Shown here piece after piece: positions 34,131 to 45,725 of a DNA stretch of 64,000 nt (position 1 is its first letter; each line of letters starts with the position of its first letter). A program made the translations under genes and the position numbers. The notes under the pieces are model-generated. The model saw only the letters and a list, made by a program, of their open reading frames with translations, was not told the origin of the DNA and ran no database searches. Source of the DNA: Coptis chinensis (Eukaryota; Streptophyta; Magnoliopsida; Ranunculales; Ranunculaceae); NCBI GenBank assembly GCA_015680905.1, contig CM027378.1, forward strand, positions 5,580,001 through 5,644,000, in the 5' to 3' direction.

Positions 34131-34964
34131 TGTTTTTGCCAAAAGTCATTTTTTCCAAAATCAAACAAACATACATACATCCATACAATTAATTCGACAA
34201 AAAAATACCATCAAATTTAAGAAAATTGTATCAAAAACAAAATTACAATTCCAACCACATGAACATTAATTACATAGACTTATTCCTAGTCAACATCTAT
34301 TATTGGTATTTCGCCCCATCATTAGTGTGCTCGCGTCTTCCAATACTAAATTGGGAATGTTCAATGCCAGAATTGCGCTTTGTCTTGCTTGTAATGCAGT
34401 ATCCCAACTATCTGCAATTAAGTGTCGAGCTCTACGCCATCTTCGCATCGGTTTTGGAACCGGACAATCATCAACAAGTTCAACATGGACAAAATGACAT
34501 CCCTGTACGTAAGCGGTACCCAACACTTTCTTTACTCTCTCAGGATTTGCTTGGGTTCTCAGTGGCAAAATAAGATGGCAGTACATACTTTCTAAATGTA
34601 CGAGGACGACATTAAATCTTGAAGCAAATAGATATCCAGCAAAGGGCATGCTCCTCCACTTACGAGGGGGTGCCCAACCGCATTCATGGGAAATTGTAGG
34701 TTTCACGTACCTAATCTCACTGTGAGTGTACAATGTACAGTATAGGGGGAGGTTGTCATTAAGTTCTTGTAACAACTTATTTCTCATCCACGACCACTCT
34801 TCCTGACTTCTTCCTAATGCAATGCACATTGCTCTATACCCGCAATTGCCATCACCCACAGGGTCATCCACTTTAACAATATATTTGTGCAGTTCTTTTG
34901 GAATGTCCAAACCGTAATGTCTCGGCTCCCTCAGGATGCCAATGTCTAACTTTTGAGGTGATTT

Positions 34965-35115
34965 TTAAGAAGAGTTATTCCGTGGTGTGGTTGTTTTAGG
35001 TGGTAAAGGTGATTTTTGAGAAGAGTTATTCCGTGGTATGGTTGTTTTAGGTGGTAAATGTGATTTTTGAGAAGAGTTATTCCGTGGTGTGGTTTTTTTT
35101 TGTGGCAAAGGTGGT
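34965..35115 (-). repeat. 51-bp coding tandem repeat (17-residue Pro/Lys/Asn units)
   Basis: Three units of the type QKSPLPPKTTTPRNNSS between the SWIM finger and the OTU domain. Also present in the second copy of the gene near 53630-53770. Confidence 0.85.
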
Positions 35116-37310
35116 TTCGGAGAAGACTTCTCTGCAGGTGGGTTTGGAGTAGCTTGGAATTTATGAGAAGGCTTGGAATTTGGCGACATTCTCGATTGTT
35201 GCGACGAGACCCACTCTTCATGCTCACGTTGGGAATGTTCAAAACCGGATGAATCTCGCTTTGAAGAGTTCTCATCCTCGGTTGAAGCTTTCTCTTTGCA
35301 GCTACCCTTAGGCCGACCTTTGGTTTTCGCCTCCTCATGAGGTGGTTCTAGCCATGTAGTTTCTGGCACAGCAATCTCCATAAGTTTTCTAACCATAACC
35401 CTCTGCTCTTCTTCAGAAGCCATTTCATACCTTTTCATAAACATATCCATCGGAAGGTCTACTAATCGGGACCAACACCCACCGACACACTTTGAAAAAA
35501 GATTGAGTTTTCCAAAAGGGATCGATAGCACTCAAAGATATGGAACGTTCTTGCTTTTGAAGTTCAATGATTTCGTGAGCACATGACAATCCATGAATGG
35601 TGCGCAAATAACACCCACAAATGAACTTAGAGTCTTTAGCAGCACAGCTTACACGGGTATCTAGTTCTTCATAAAGCAAGTCCAAACATTTTCTTGAGAC
35701 CGGTTTCTAAGTTCAATAAATAAAGGAATCCGGTGGTGGTCTTTGGGTTACAATCGACTCTTCTCGAATTACCTCTAATCTCGCATACAATTTGGATCTC
35801 TAAAATCGGGTGGATCAAGTAAAACATACTTAGAAAATCATGTCCGTTTGTGTTTCCTAGAACACGTTTCACCCGAAAGCATGAGACCTTCGACTCTATT
35901 GGTCGTTGTACTCCCAAAGTGAATGTGTTGATCCGTCCAACAACATACTTAATCGATCCTTGTAAAGGCAACCAAGTCTCTCGCAGATAACTAACAAAAT
36001 TGGAGTACTCAACCCTATAATGTTTTTCCAAAGCAAGCAATTTACGGTTGAAGATATCCTCGATCCTCAATTTCACTACAACGTTCCACGAACCGGCCTT
36101 TATCTACTAGTTCTGTGGTGGGAAAAAAATCATTGCATTTCTGAAGGACGCACATAGAGATATGCCATCTACAGAGATGCTTGTGCGCGTCAGGAAACAC
36201 AATATCAGCAGCACCCATCAAGGCCAAGTCCCTGTCAGACACGATCACAAATGGCCTTTCTTCACCCAGCAAACCGTTAAACTGACGCAAAGCCCACTCA
36301 TAGTCTATCGCTGTTTCAGACTGGAGCAACACTTGACAGACCGTGAAAGACTTCCGGGTTGAAGTCACCCCACAAACCGCATAAAAAGGCCACCGATACT
36401 TATTGGTTTTGTAGGTCGCGTCTATGATGAAAACTTTTGGAAAAGTCCGAGCCATTTTAACACCGTCTGGATGGGCCCATAACAATCCCGTTATCTCATC
36501 CGTATTCATATCCTCTCTCACCTCCTCGAAATAATGGTTTTCGCTAACAACTCACTTTAAATCTCTCGTGATTTGCGGCGACCGTTCATATCCAATGTCC
36601 TCACCCTTGTGCCCGGCATTGTAGACTTGAAATATGCTAGATAGGTTATCGAAACCTATTTTCGATGGACTTCAAAACTTCTTTAGGCTTAACTCCATTT
36701 TGAGTCATCTCGACAAGAACTTCGAATTGTGGAACAATCGGTCGAGTAGCAAATGCATGTCCTTCAAGGGTGTTCGCTAATGGATGGTTATGAACACCAT
36801 TAAGAATCCACAATTTTCCAACTATTGGCGACTTGCCGCGTTGGAAAATACATCTTAACTTAAATGGACATCCACGTTTCATGGTTCCCGTGATTTCTCT
36901 TATTAACTTTCTCGCTTTTTGTGTGAACGATACACCGAACTCTCGTGATTCTAAATCCACCTTGGTACTTTCGGTTCCGTTAGCATTCTGCGACTTCCCA
37001 ATTACCACAACCACATTACATTGTTTTCCCCGAAAGCGGTTGCCCAACCAATTACGTCACTACATGTATGAAATACCTAAAGATATGAAATAAAACAACA
37101 ATCAATAAACTAATATAATTTCATTTAGAAAATAAAACAAGTGAAAACAATGCCTACTATGTACCTCTTCCGTAGTAAATATTTCGTTGTATCCATTGAA
37201 AGCGGTTGAACATCATCCACGCCATTCGAAGTTTCCAGAGTTCAAAACGCACCGAAGGATCCTAAATAAAGAAACGGTTGTTAATTGATGTTTGGCTTAA
37301 GTACCAAATG

Positions 37311-37735
37311 CCACAAACGACATGGCCATGTCGTTTGAGATTTGAACTTGGAAAAAGACTTGTCCGTTTTTTGCCATTTGAGCGGTGTGGCCACACCGTT
37401 TGACTTAGTCCGGAACGGTGTGGCCATGTCGTTTAAGACTAAGTCCAAACGGTGTGGCCACACCGCTCAAGACTAAGTCCAAACGGTGTGGCCACACCGT
37501 TCAAATGGCAAAAAAACAGACAAGTCTCTTTTCCAAGTTCAAATCTCAAACGACATGGCCTCACCGTTTGGGACCTTGTCCAAACGGTGTGGCCATGTCG
37601 TTTGTGACGCAAAAAAACAGATAAATTGTTTTTTCCAAATTCAAATCCCAAACGACATAGCCACATCGTTTTGGACACAGTCCAGACGGTGTGACGAGAC
37701 CGTTTGGTGTGAAATACAAACGACCTAGCCGCGTC
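37311..37735. repeat. Palindrome array inside the first large transposase intron
   Basis: GACATGGCCATGTCGTTTG, GGTGTGGCCACACCG and GACTAAGTCCAAACGG units, with CAAAAAAACAGACAAG spacers. Same family as the arrays at 25.1-27.5 kb and 33.6-34.1 kb. It lies between exon 1 and exon 2. Confidence 0.85.
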
Positions 37736-37737
37736 GT

Positions 37738-37990
37738 TTAATTACTACATGCATAATTATTACATGTATAATTATTACATGCATAATTATTACATGTATA
37801 ATTATTACATATATAATCACTGTACACATCAATAATTCCTACATGCATAATTATTACATGTATAATCACTGTACACATTAATAATTCCTACATGCAAAAT
37901 TATTACATGCATAATTACTACATGCATAATTATTACATGTATAATCACTGTACACATCAATAATTTATACATGCATAATTACTAGATTCA
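37738..37990. repeat. Minisatellite ATTATTACATG(C/T)ATA
   Basis: About 15-bp units TAATTATTACATGYA repeated with a longer variant containing TAATCACTGTACACATCA. Located in the transposase intron. Confidence 0.9.
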
Positions 37991-38441
37991 TAATTACGTT
38001 TAATTTAGATTTACCTTATTCTTATTAAATGCATCATCATCCATTCCTCTATTTTCTTCACTTTGAACTTGTTCTACATTCTCTTTTTGAATGGGGTCAC
38101 TTGGAACTTGTTCTATATTTTCTTCTTGAATTGGGTCATGATGCATTACATTTTCTTCGTCATCTTCATGTTCTAAAATGGGGTTGGGCTCTTCCATTAG
38201 TGTTTAGTGTTAGGGTTTAAGGGTTTAAAGGTTTAAGGGTTTATGGTTTTTTATGGTGGAAGAGAAGAGAATAGAAGAGAAGGGCTGAAAAGGTTGCAAC
38301 AAGTCAAATTCACTTTGGTTTGGGGTCTGCCCAACACAAAACAACTTTTGGGACCAATGGCACATTTGTAATAAGTGTTTTAGTTTTTGGGGTCTGCCCA
38401 ACACAATATGGGGTCCGGCAGTAACAAGTACCTACTTTTGA

Positions 38442-38613
38442 AACAGAGCCAACTTTGTCACGAGTTTTTTTTTACTTTTGAAAGTGAGTCGGGCACAACG
38501 TTTCATAATAAGTGTGATGAAAGCTGACTAGGAATGGAGGCTTCATTATGAGTAATCAACATGCGTTGTTTATGCAGCAGCCGCTTATTATTATATATTT
38601 ATTATTTTGGAGA
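38442..38613. other. Spacer between the MULE and a hAT element
   Basis: Right flank of the MULE, beginning with the ACTTTTGAAACAGAGCCAA phrase also found on the left flank. No gene. Confidence 0.4.
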
Positions 38614-38621
38614 ACAACAAT

Positions 38622-40928
38622 TAGGGTGCTAATGGGTATCTGATTATTCGAAACCGAACTGAAACTGAAACCGAAACCGAATAGTAAAATAGACCCATTT
38701 AAAATAGGTCATTAAAAATTGAACTGATAAAGAATCGAAACCGTTGAACCGAATAGTAAAAAACCCGTAGATACCCGAAACCAAAACCGATTATTATGAT
38801 TTCGATATATAAAATTTAATATTATATTACATTTAAGATAATCAAACTCATACATCATAATATAAAATATATTTTTTACGTGTAAAAATCTATTAAATAT
38901 ATATATAGCATAATAGTGAATGTGTGTTGTTAAATTTATATTTTATAATTATACGTTAAACAAATGTAACATAAATTGTTAATAATAATGTCAACGTGTA
39001 TATTATGAATTAACTAATATATTTTATATTTATTAACTTATGCATGTGTATATTTAAATATGATACATATGCTTGATATATTGTGGTACACATATATTAT
39101 AAACCAATATATAGTGTTTATGTTAAAAATTAGTGATGAGATGTAATTGTAAGATGCATGTACTCGCATGTTCGATTTAAAATGTGAGTTAATACACGTG
39201 TACAAATATATGTGTATGCACATAAAATTAGGGATGTCCAAACGGGTACCCGACCCGGTCTGAACCCAATTTTTCTGGTTTTGAACGGGTATCGGGTTAC
39301 CCGAGACTAGCCCTATTTTTTGCGGGTCGGGTTCGAGTTCGGGTATTTGTTGGATACATGTGATCAAACCCTACCCTAACCCTATATTTCGGGTACCCGT
39401 CGGGCTCGGATTCAAGTTTCGGGTATGATAAAACCCGAAATATATGAAATAAAAGAATATTAGATCTCTTCATCAGGAACGTCATTTTCAGCTATTAAAT
39501 CTCAAGATCTCAAGAAAAACTTCTTTTTCATCTAATTAATCAAAAGCCATCTTCTTTTATTGGATTTGATCTGTTTAACTTTAACATCGTAAAGCCACCC
39601 AACAGTCATCAAAAAATCAAAGCACACAGGATTGCATTTTTTGAAAAGCAGAAGAAGAAAAAAGTAGACCAAGCAAGGCAAACAATTCCAAGACAATAAC
39701 TCAATAAGATTGATGACTTTTTGAAAGTTTTGGCTTCTTGTGGTGGTGTGAATCCAACCTGTTGATTTGACAATAAGATTGATGGCTTTTTAGGAGTTTC
39801 GACTTCTTGTGGTGGTGTGAATCCGACCTGTTGATTTGCTCAGCCTTGGTGACCACATTTAGAAAGAGATATTTGAAGAGGTGCTGCAAATTTTCTGAGT
39901 GAATGCAAACTTAGCAGCACCATCAAACCCACCAATCTCTTCATCAGGAACGTGTGATTGGGTTGTCTTCTTCTTGGAGAGTTGTTGGAGGGAAGAGGGA
40001 GAAGAGTAGTAAGGGTATGGCCAAAGGTAATTTGTTTTAAAGACCAAAAGTAAATAGTAATGAGCAAAAGATCAAAAGTTTGTTGAAGATAAATAGATAA
40101 TAAATGAAATAGAGCTGTTAGGAAAGTTGTTGGGAATTATGGTCTGGTTCGGGTTCCAGTTTTAGGTTCAGGTTCGGTCCGGATATGGTTTCGGGCTTTT
40201 TAACCCTTTTAACGGGTTTAGGGCCAAATTATCAGGTCGGGTTTGGGTCGATCCGGGTTTAGATAGTGTGACCAAACCCGACCCTATGTATTTCGGTCTG
40301 GGTTCAAGTTCGGGTTTTGTCGGGCTCGGGCAGGGTTCGATACGGGGTTTTTTTTCGGGTTTCGGGCGGGTTTAGGGTTTCGAGCAGAATAGACATCTCT
40401 ACATAAAATATATCAATGTAACAAATATATGTGATTGAACGTGTACACGATCGAGTTAATACAAGGAAACAAATATATGTGTATGTACGTAAAAAAAAAA
40501 ATCAAAATTATAAGATTAGATATTTGATTATTTTAATTTCTATATCAAAGGTTTAAATTATCACATGAATAGTAAATGTTTTAACGTGTATGATTGATAC
40601 ATATTCATAAATTGATGTAAATATGATTGTTGATACATCACTAATTATACATAAAATATTATTGTGTAGGAAAATAAAAAAATAAAAATAAAAACAATGC
40701 AAGTTTTAGTATTTAAATGATTGAAATTGTTTAATAATTATAATAAATAATAAAGATCCGAATTAGAACCGAAATCGATAAAAACCCATGGGTTTTTATG
40801 GTTTTGGATTGGATTCTATAATTCTCATACTAAAACCGTTGAGAACCGAAACCGATAAAACCGCAAATAATAAAATCCAAACCAAAACCGCCAAGACCCG
40901 ACCCAAAACCGACCCGTTGGCACCCCTA
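38622..40928. mobile_element. hAT-type non-autonomous element with another hAT nested in it
   Basis: Ends TAGGGTGCTAATGGG and CCGTTGGCACCCCTA (inverted). Flanking octamers are ACAACAAT (38614-38621) and ACAGCAAT (40929-40936), 7 of 8 matching. Subterminal words CGAAACCGAAAACCG occur in both orientations. No transposase. Without the nested element and its 8-bp duplication it is about 1.1 kb. Confidence 0.82.
39229..40401. mobile_element. Nested hAT-type element, 1173 bp
   Basis: Starts TAGGGATGTCCAAACGGG, ends AATAGACATCTCTA. Perfect 8-bp flanking repeat CATAAAAT (39221-39228, 40402-40409). GGGTCGGG / CCCGACCC rich near both ends. An internal 72-bp tandem duplication containing GACTTCTTGTGGTGGTGTGA lies near 39705-39840. 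No transposase ORF. Confidence 0.88.
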
Positions 40929-41103
40929 ACAGCAATAGGGGCCGTCTTACATTACCAGTCAACGGCCATTACATGGGTCATGACCGCTATTATTACATAT
41001 TTCGGCCTTGAGAGCACGATCCGGTTTGGAAAGGAACTAAAAGTCTAAAACAAAATCAAACTCTATCCAATGCAGATTAAACCATATACTTAGAGCAACA
41101 AAC

Positions 41104-42283
41104 CATCATTTTTTTGCAAAACCTTAAAGAACCGGTGCGTAGCACAAGTTGCATACTATCAGTTTCCAACAACATTAGCTAGATTTTCATATAACACCAA
41201 AGCAAATTCACCGCACAAACAACATAAACTGGGGAACAAGTCAAAATGAGACAGCTAAATTTTAACACACTGCTTAAACATGATTACCATGTGTCATCGC
41301 ATGTTCTTAAAGTTGCATAACTTCACCTAAAATAACTAAAACACCAATTAACCCATGTCTTTGGTGTAACACCTCATAGTTGCGGCTTGTTTTTAATCCA
41401 AACAAGACGTGAAACAAAGTTCTGATCAACACAAGCATGCTTCAGTAACTCAGTAATACTGACGGGGCTTTGAACCCCAGACACTGTCGAATCTCACTTA
41501 CAAATTTTTTTTTGATTGGTTTTGTTTAATTTTTTTGATCGGTTCTCACTTACAAATTCACCAACAGGTTCCTCCATATGGTCCAGATCTTCATCATCAT
41601 AGTTATCTCGGTCAACTTGTATATATCTGCGGAATGCAGGATCAAGATCAGATTTCCCAGCGAGTGGAGGTTGAACACAAAGGACTGCATGAAAGATGGT
41701 AAAGACAGTTAAAACTTTATTTGTATGCAAAAAACAATAAATTAAGAAATTAAGAAAATGAAGCAAGAATTTGTTCCAAAACTTGTTATTCAAGAAAGGC
41801 AAAAGCCACCTTATCCTTGGCAAAATAATGTCACCATAATTTGCTGTTTTGTGAACACGTACCAAATCAGGAAACATGCCAATTAAGCCTAATTGTTATT
41901 AGAAAGTATCATGTATGAATGAGGGAATGAATGTGTCTTCCAATCCCTAAATCATGAGTTTCAAGTCGTTTTTTACCATAAGATAATAGTAGCTCACAAA
42001 ATCGAAGGTTTGTTTGACTCGACAAAGTTTCATATTTTCCCTATTACGATATACATTAGTTGGAATCCGAGCCAAGGTTTCTATAAAACAGAACACGCAA
42101 AAGAGATTACGGATTCGGATGATATTTACACACTGTATGTAAGACAATATTGCATGTACTGAAAGCCAGAATGAAACAAGGACACGTGGATGGGTCAGGG
42201 ATATCCGCGACATCATCTGGTTAACTAAGAAATAGGAGACTGTATTACTAAGAAAGGAAGATGAAGGTACGAGATTTCGTAAC
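41104..42283 (-). pseudogene. Fragment of an unrecognised multi-exon gene (duplicate A)
   Basis: About 1.2 kb that recurs as 47688-48955 in the same orientation, with roughly 85-90 percent identity by eye and indels. On the minus strand, an exon bounded by an ATGCAG acceptor (near 41690) and a GTAAGT donor (near 41550) encodes a segment with CVQPPLAGKSDLDPAF and NYDDEDLDHMEEPVGEF, acidic at its end. Another exon-like stretch at about 42140-42216 contains DVADIPDPSTCPC in one frame. I do not recognise the protein. The fragment lies on the 3' side of the exon-like pieces at 45726-46865 and is separated from them by the CACTA element. Confidence 0.45.
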
Positions 42284-42379
42284 TTGACTTTTTTTAACCA
42301 AGCTCTACTAGCTAAGAAAGTGGTCGTGGAAGTTCAGGAGAAGAGACAGAATCTATGAAGATGAGTAATTATTTCTTGT

Positions 42380-45300
42380 CACTACTAAAAAAAGGACATA
42401 TTATGACGGCTGTTTTTTTTCTATCTTGATGGCTTTGTTGAAAACCACCAAGATACGTGTCCTAGTGATATATTTATGACGGTTGTTACAACACTCTGAC
42501 GTGTATGACACATGCGTCAAGAAAATATATGACGGGTTTTCTTAAACAATCAAATTAGCAATATAAGAAAACAAAGTACTTAACAATTTCTCGACGGTTT
42601 TGCCCAAATTTTGACGTAATTAAGAGAGGTTTCATAAAATTTAATGACGTGCTTGGCAAAACCGGTAGCTTCTAAACGATCATTTTTTTTTTTTTGGTAA
42701 CTTAAACAGTCTCGCCAAAAAAGAAAAGAAAAGAAAAATAGGGTCAAAGTAGTTTTTAGAGCAAATATAACGAAAAAAAACTTAAAAACAGATGAACTTT
42801 TCTGCCCTGCTATGCCGCACCTCTCTCTCTCTCTCTCCCTGCCATTTTGAAACCAATTGAATCGATTGAGAAAAATGAAGATTTTTGCTCGAACTTGACA
42901 TGGAACTTAAAGGCTCTATTTTTGCATGACTTATTGAGAACAAGTAAGTTTTAATTTCATTTCCATCTTCTTATATTTTTCAGTGTTTTTATTAATATTT
43001 TCGTATTCTGAATCTTGTTATCCCTAACTTGAACGTATTGGTTGAAAAGTTTGTATTTTTATCGAAACTTTGATTTCAAAAAAGTGAGGTGTTGCGTTAA
43101 TGCGTAATGAAAATGCTTATATCGTTGTTTAGTTGCTGATTCTAATATTATATGTAGTAGTTTAAAATTATTTCAACACTTGGGGGGTTCTTTTTTTGTG
43201 GGCGGCAGATGTTTGATAAAATGGTCAGATGCGGTTTTCATTGAGCAATCTGGTTATATCAGAGCTTACCCAGCGAGCTCTTGTAAAACCTTTTTAAGTG
43301 TGCAGAACGCCTTTAGTCAAGGCTTACTGTTGAAGTGTTTCTAGGATGCCATATACCAGAGCACAAAATATGTTCTTGGCTGGACCTCCCGTGGGTGTGA
43401 CTATTTGAAATAGATAGCCTCTTCATGAAAATTTTATTGTAAATTTTGCCTTTCGGTACCCCTATTCATTATGATAGGTAGTAAAATAGAACAGGAGATC
43501 ATAGATAGGTTTAAGCCGAGTGTATTCATGCACTTGCTTGGTTGCCAACCCTTGACATCGTCTAATGTTGACTCACTTAATTTATTTCTCAATGCCTTTG
43601 GATAAAGTTCAGTTTGCTAGTTGTGAATGGCCGTATGCCTGTATGTCATGCCTTGTTTCTTAGGAGTGGGTCCAACATGGGCTTATTGCCAGGCCATATG
43701 TCATGCCTTGCTTCTTCCCTTAATTTGCTGGAAAACATCTCTTGAACTTCGCATTTATCTATAGATGCGTTCTAGTCTCATCACCAACGGTATGCATTGT
43801 TCCTCCATATACTTCTCTTATTTTAAATCATTCTGAACTATCATCTCATCATCTCATACCCCCACCCCTTTCTTATTGCTAGGTTGGGTCCATTCGAATA
43901 GGAATAACGGTGAAAGGAAAGAAGCAACCTCCCGTATGTCAAGTGGTGAGATATAAGCTTCCTTTAATACTTTATCCTTAACACTTGATTAGTTATTGAA
44001 CCCACATGCACACTAGAAGAGGCTCCTTTCGTTAATGAAGTCAACAGGATATTAAGCTACAACATTAATCTTTACTTTAAATAATTAAAAGTGCTGGTAA
44101 GACTGCTTTTGAAGTGTCAGTAGACTGCTTTTGTTGGTTAAGTTGTAATATTTGAAGAATCGAAAGATAAAGATTCATTACTTGCAATTTTCATATCATA
44201 TTTAATTGTATATACTATGTGGATTGAAAATTGGTTTTTAGTTCACTATGTATGCTTGAATATCATGTACGCTTTGAGTCCTTTTTATATTTGGTTTTCT
44301 TCATCTGGTTTCCTTTGGGTTTTTGTTTTTGGTTTTTTTGTTTTTGTTTTTGTTTTTTTGTTTTTTTTATCGCTAATCTTCTAGGTTTTCTTTATTTGTG
44401 GATTAAGTAGTTGGTAACAAAATTTTATAGTGCCACATTCCTCGTAGGCTTGCCTGCTATGGTCTCCCTAGCAATTTTCTTTGTTTGAAATCTATAGCAT
44501 GTTTTCAGTTTGTACACATCCATTATGAGGGTGTTGTCCATCCCTTGTAAGGGTGCTGTCCAAATTATATCTATAGTTTGGTTACTTTTGTATAACATAG
44601 GAGTTCCAATGCTATTCGTGTGGTGCCTCCCAGATGAAGAATTTGGCATCTATATATAGAACTTGTAGTTGCACATGTATTAAGCTAATTCATTTAATTT
44701 CATCAAAGATGTTATTTCTCTCATCTGCATAGGACTTAGCTTGGTCCTTACTTTTGCTTTGGCTCAAGATGTCTTCCCATTCTCTATGTTCCAGTTCTTG
44801 ACTTGATGTGCACACTTATTGCTTTCTTTACTATACCCTTGACCTAAACTTGCTAAAGTGTTTACGTGTACTAGCTTAAGATTAGCTGATTTGTATTTTT
44901 GTTTTAATATATGAATATAATCGGTTTACTTTATTAGACAAATTTACTGATATTTTCTTTATTCACTTTGTTTATTAGGTTGGACAATGTTGGCTTTGAT
45001 AAAGGAAGGACTATATTTTAGACCTTGGCAGCTCGCTCATTTTGTTGAAGATAAAGTTTGATTACAACTTTTGTTGGGCGTGTTCAAATTATTGTAATTA
45101 GGGTTCTATTGAGACGAATTTTGAGTGTTTTAGATATCTTCAACTAGTACTTAATAAGCTCTTATTTTTCTTGGTGAAGAAATCTTGTAATACCAATTTT
45201 TTTGAATGATTATATATATATGGTTGAAGTTTCTGTATTGAGGTTCATTATTTACACGTTAAAGATCCTTTTGAAGTTTCTGTACTGTTGTTTTCTTACA

Positions 45301-45722
45301 TACAGGTTTTTACAGTTTATCAAATTTTAGAGGCAATATAGAAGTGGTACAAAATGTATTGATGTAGTTGGCGGAGAAAAAAATAATAATAACTCCTTCA
45401 ATGTCAGGTGCACCAATAAAAGTTATCAGGTGCACCAATAAAAGTTATGACATTCTTGACACATTTGCTTGTCAGTAATGATGGTTTCGCTCCATGTGAC
45501 ATAATAGCTCGTCCCTATTTTGACGGTTTTAAATAAATATATGTCATGATAGCAAGAGCTTCTAAGACAGCTTTCTAATAACTGTCATAAACTTAATGAC
45601 GGTTTTGGAACACTTTTAATGACACCCCCAATAATGACAGTTTTTACTTTAGTGAAAAGTTGTCATCACAAGTATATCATGATAGCTAAAAGCTGTCATT
45701 AAAAGCCTTTTTTTTAGTAGTG
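42380..45722. mobile_element. Non-autonomous CACTA (En/Spm) element, 3.3 kb
   Basis: Starts CACTACTAAAAAAAGG and ends with the inverse CCTTTTTTTTAGTAGTG. Flanking 3-bp repeats TGT (42377-42379, 45723-45725). Subterminal motif ATGACGGTTTT in both orientations near both ends (for example 42402, 42476, 42593, 45522, 45597). No transposase ORF, only short meaningless ones. It interrupts the duplicated host-like gene region. Confidence 0.92.
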
Positions 45723-45725
45723 TGT

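Larger units (their letters stand above)
34290..38197 (-). pseudogene. FAR1-type MULE transposase fused to an OTU protease domain
   Basis: Seen on the minus strand: exon 1 (38015-38197), MEEPNPILEHEDDEEN, acidic; exon 2 (37165-37261); and a long exon 3 from 37076. Domains in order: FAR1/WRKY-GCM1 finger (KRGCPFKLRC ... NGVHNHPLA); MULE core with FIIDATYKTNKYRWPF (Asp 1), VIVSDRDLALM (Asp 2), HKHLCRWHI and a later catalytic Glu region; SWIM finger CGCYLRTIHGLSCAHEI; Lys/Pro-rich repeats; OTU domain with DGNCGYRAMCIALG (catalytic Cys) and HFVHVEL (His). Lesions: frameshifts near 36600, 36060, 35690 and 35500, and a TAA at about 34963 that separates the OTU part. Known: FAR1/FHY3-like transposases mobilise MULEs, and OTU domains are deubiquitinases. 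The end is at TAG/TGA near 34290. Confidence 0.88.
27986..38432. mobile_element. 10.4-kb MULE carrying a PMD gene and a FAR1/MULE/OTU transposase gene
   Basis: Seen: ends GGTCCTATTACTGCCGAACC (left) and, reversed, GGTACTTGTTACTGCCGGAC (right), then related AATTTGTGT / ATATTGTGT and GGGC-AGACCC words. Flanking 9-mers TACTTTTGG (27977-27985) and TACTTTTGA (38433-38441) match in 8 of 9 bases, the Mutator size. Between the ends are a PMD gene (+, 30540-33012) and a convergent transposase-OTU gene (-, 38197-34290), with palindrome arrays between them and in the transposase intron. Known: PMD genes and OTU-bearing transposases are each documented in plant MULEs. Inferred: both genes belong to one element. 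Alternative: the left end belongs to a different element and the PMD gene lies beside it by nesting. Confidence 0.7.

Noticed and set aside
33316..34269. Several ORFs with GHTV/WPHR words on both strands
   Set aside because: They are translations of the GTGTGGCCACAC array and appear in every orientation. No protein is implied.
37738..37990. Possible CRISPR-like array
   Set aside because: Units are contiguous 15-bp minisatellite repeats without unique spacers, in plant nuclear DNA within an intron.
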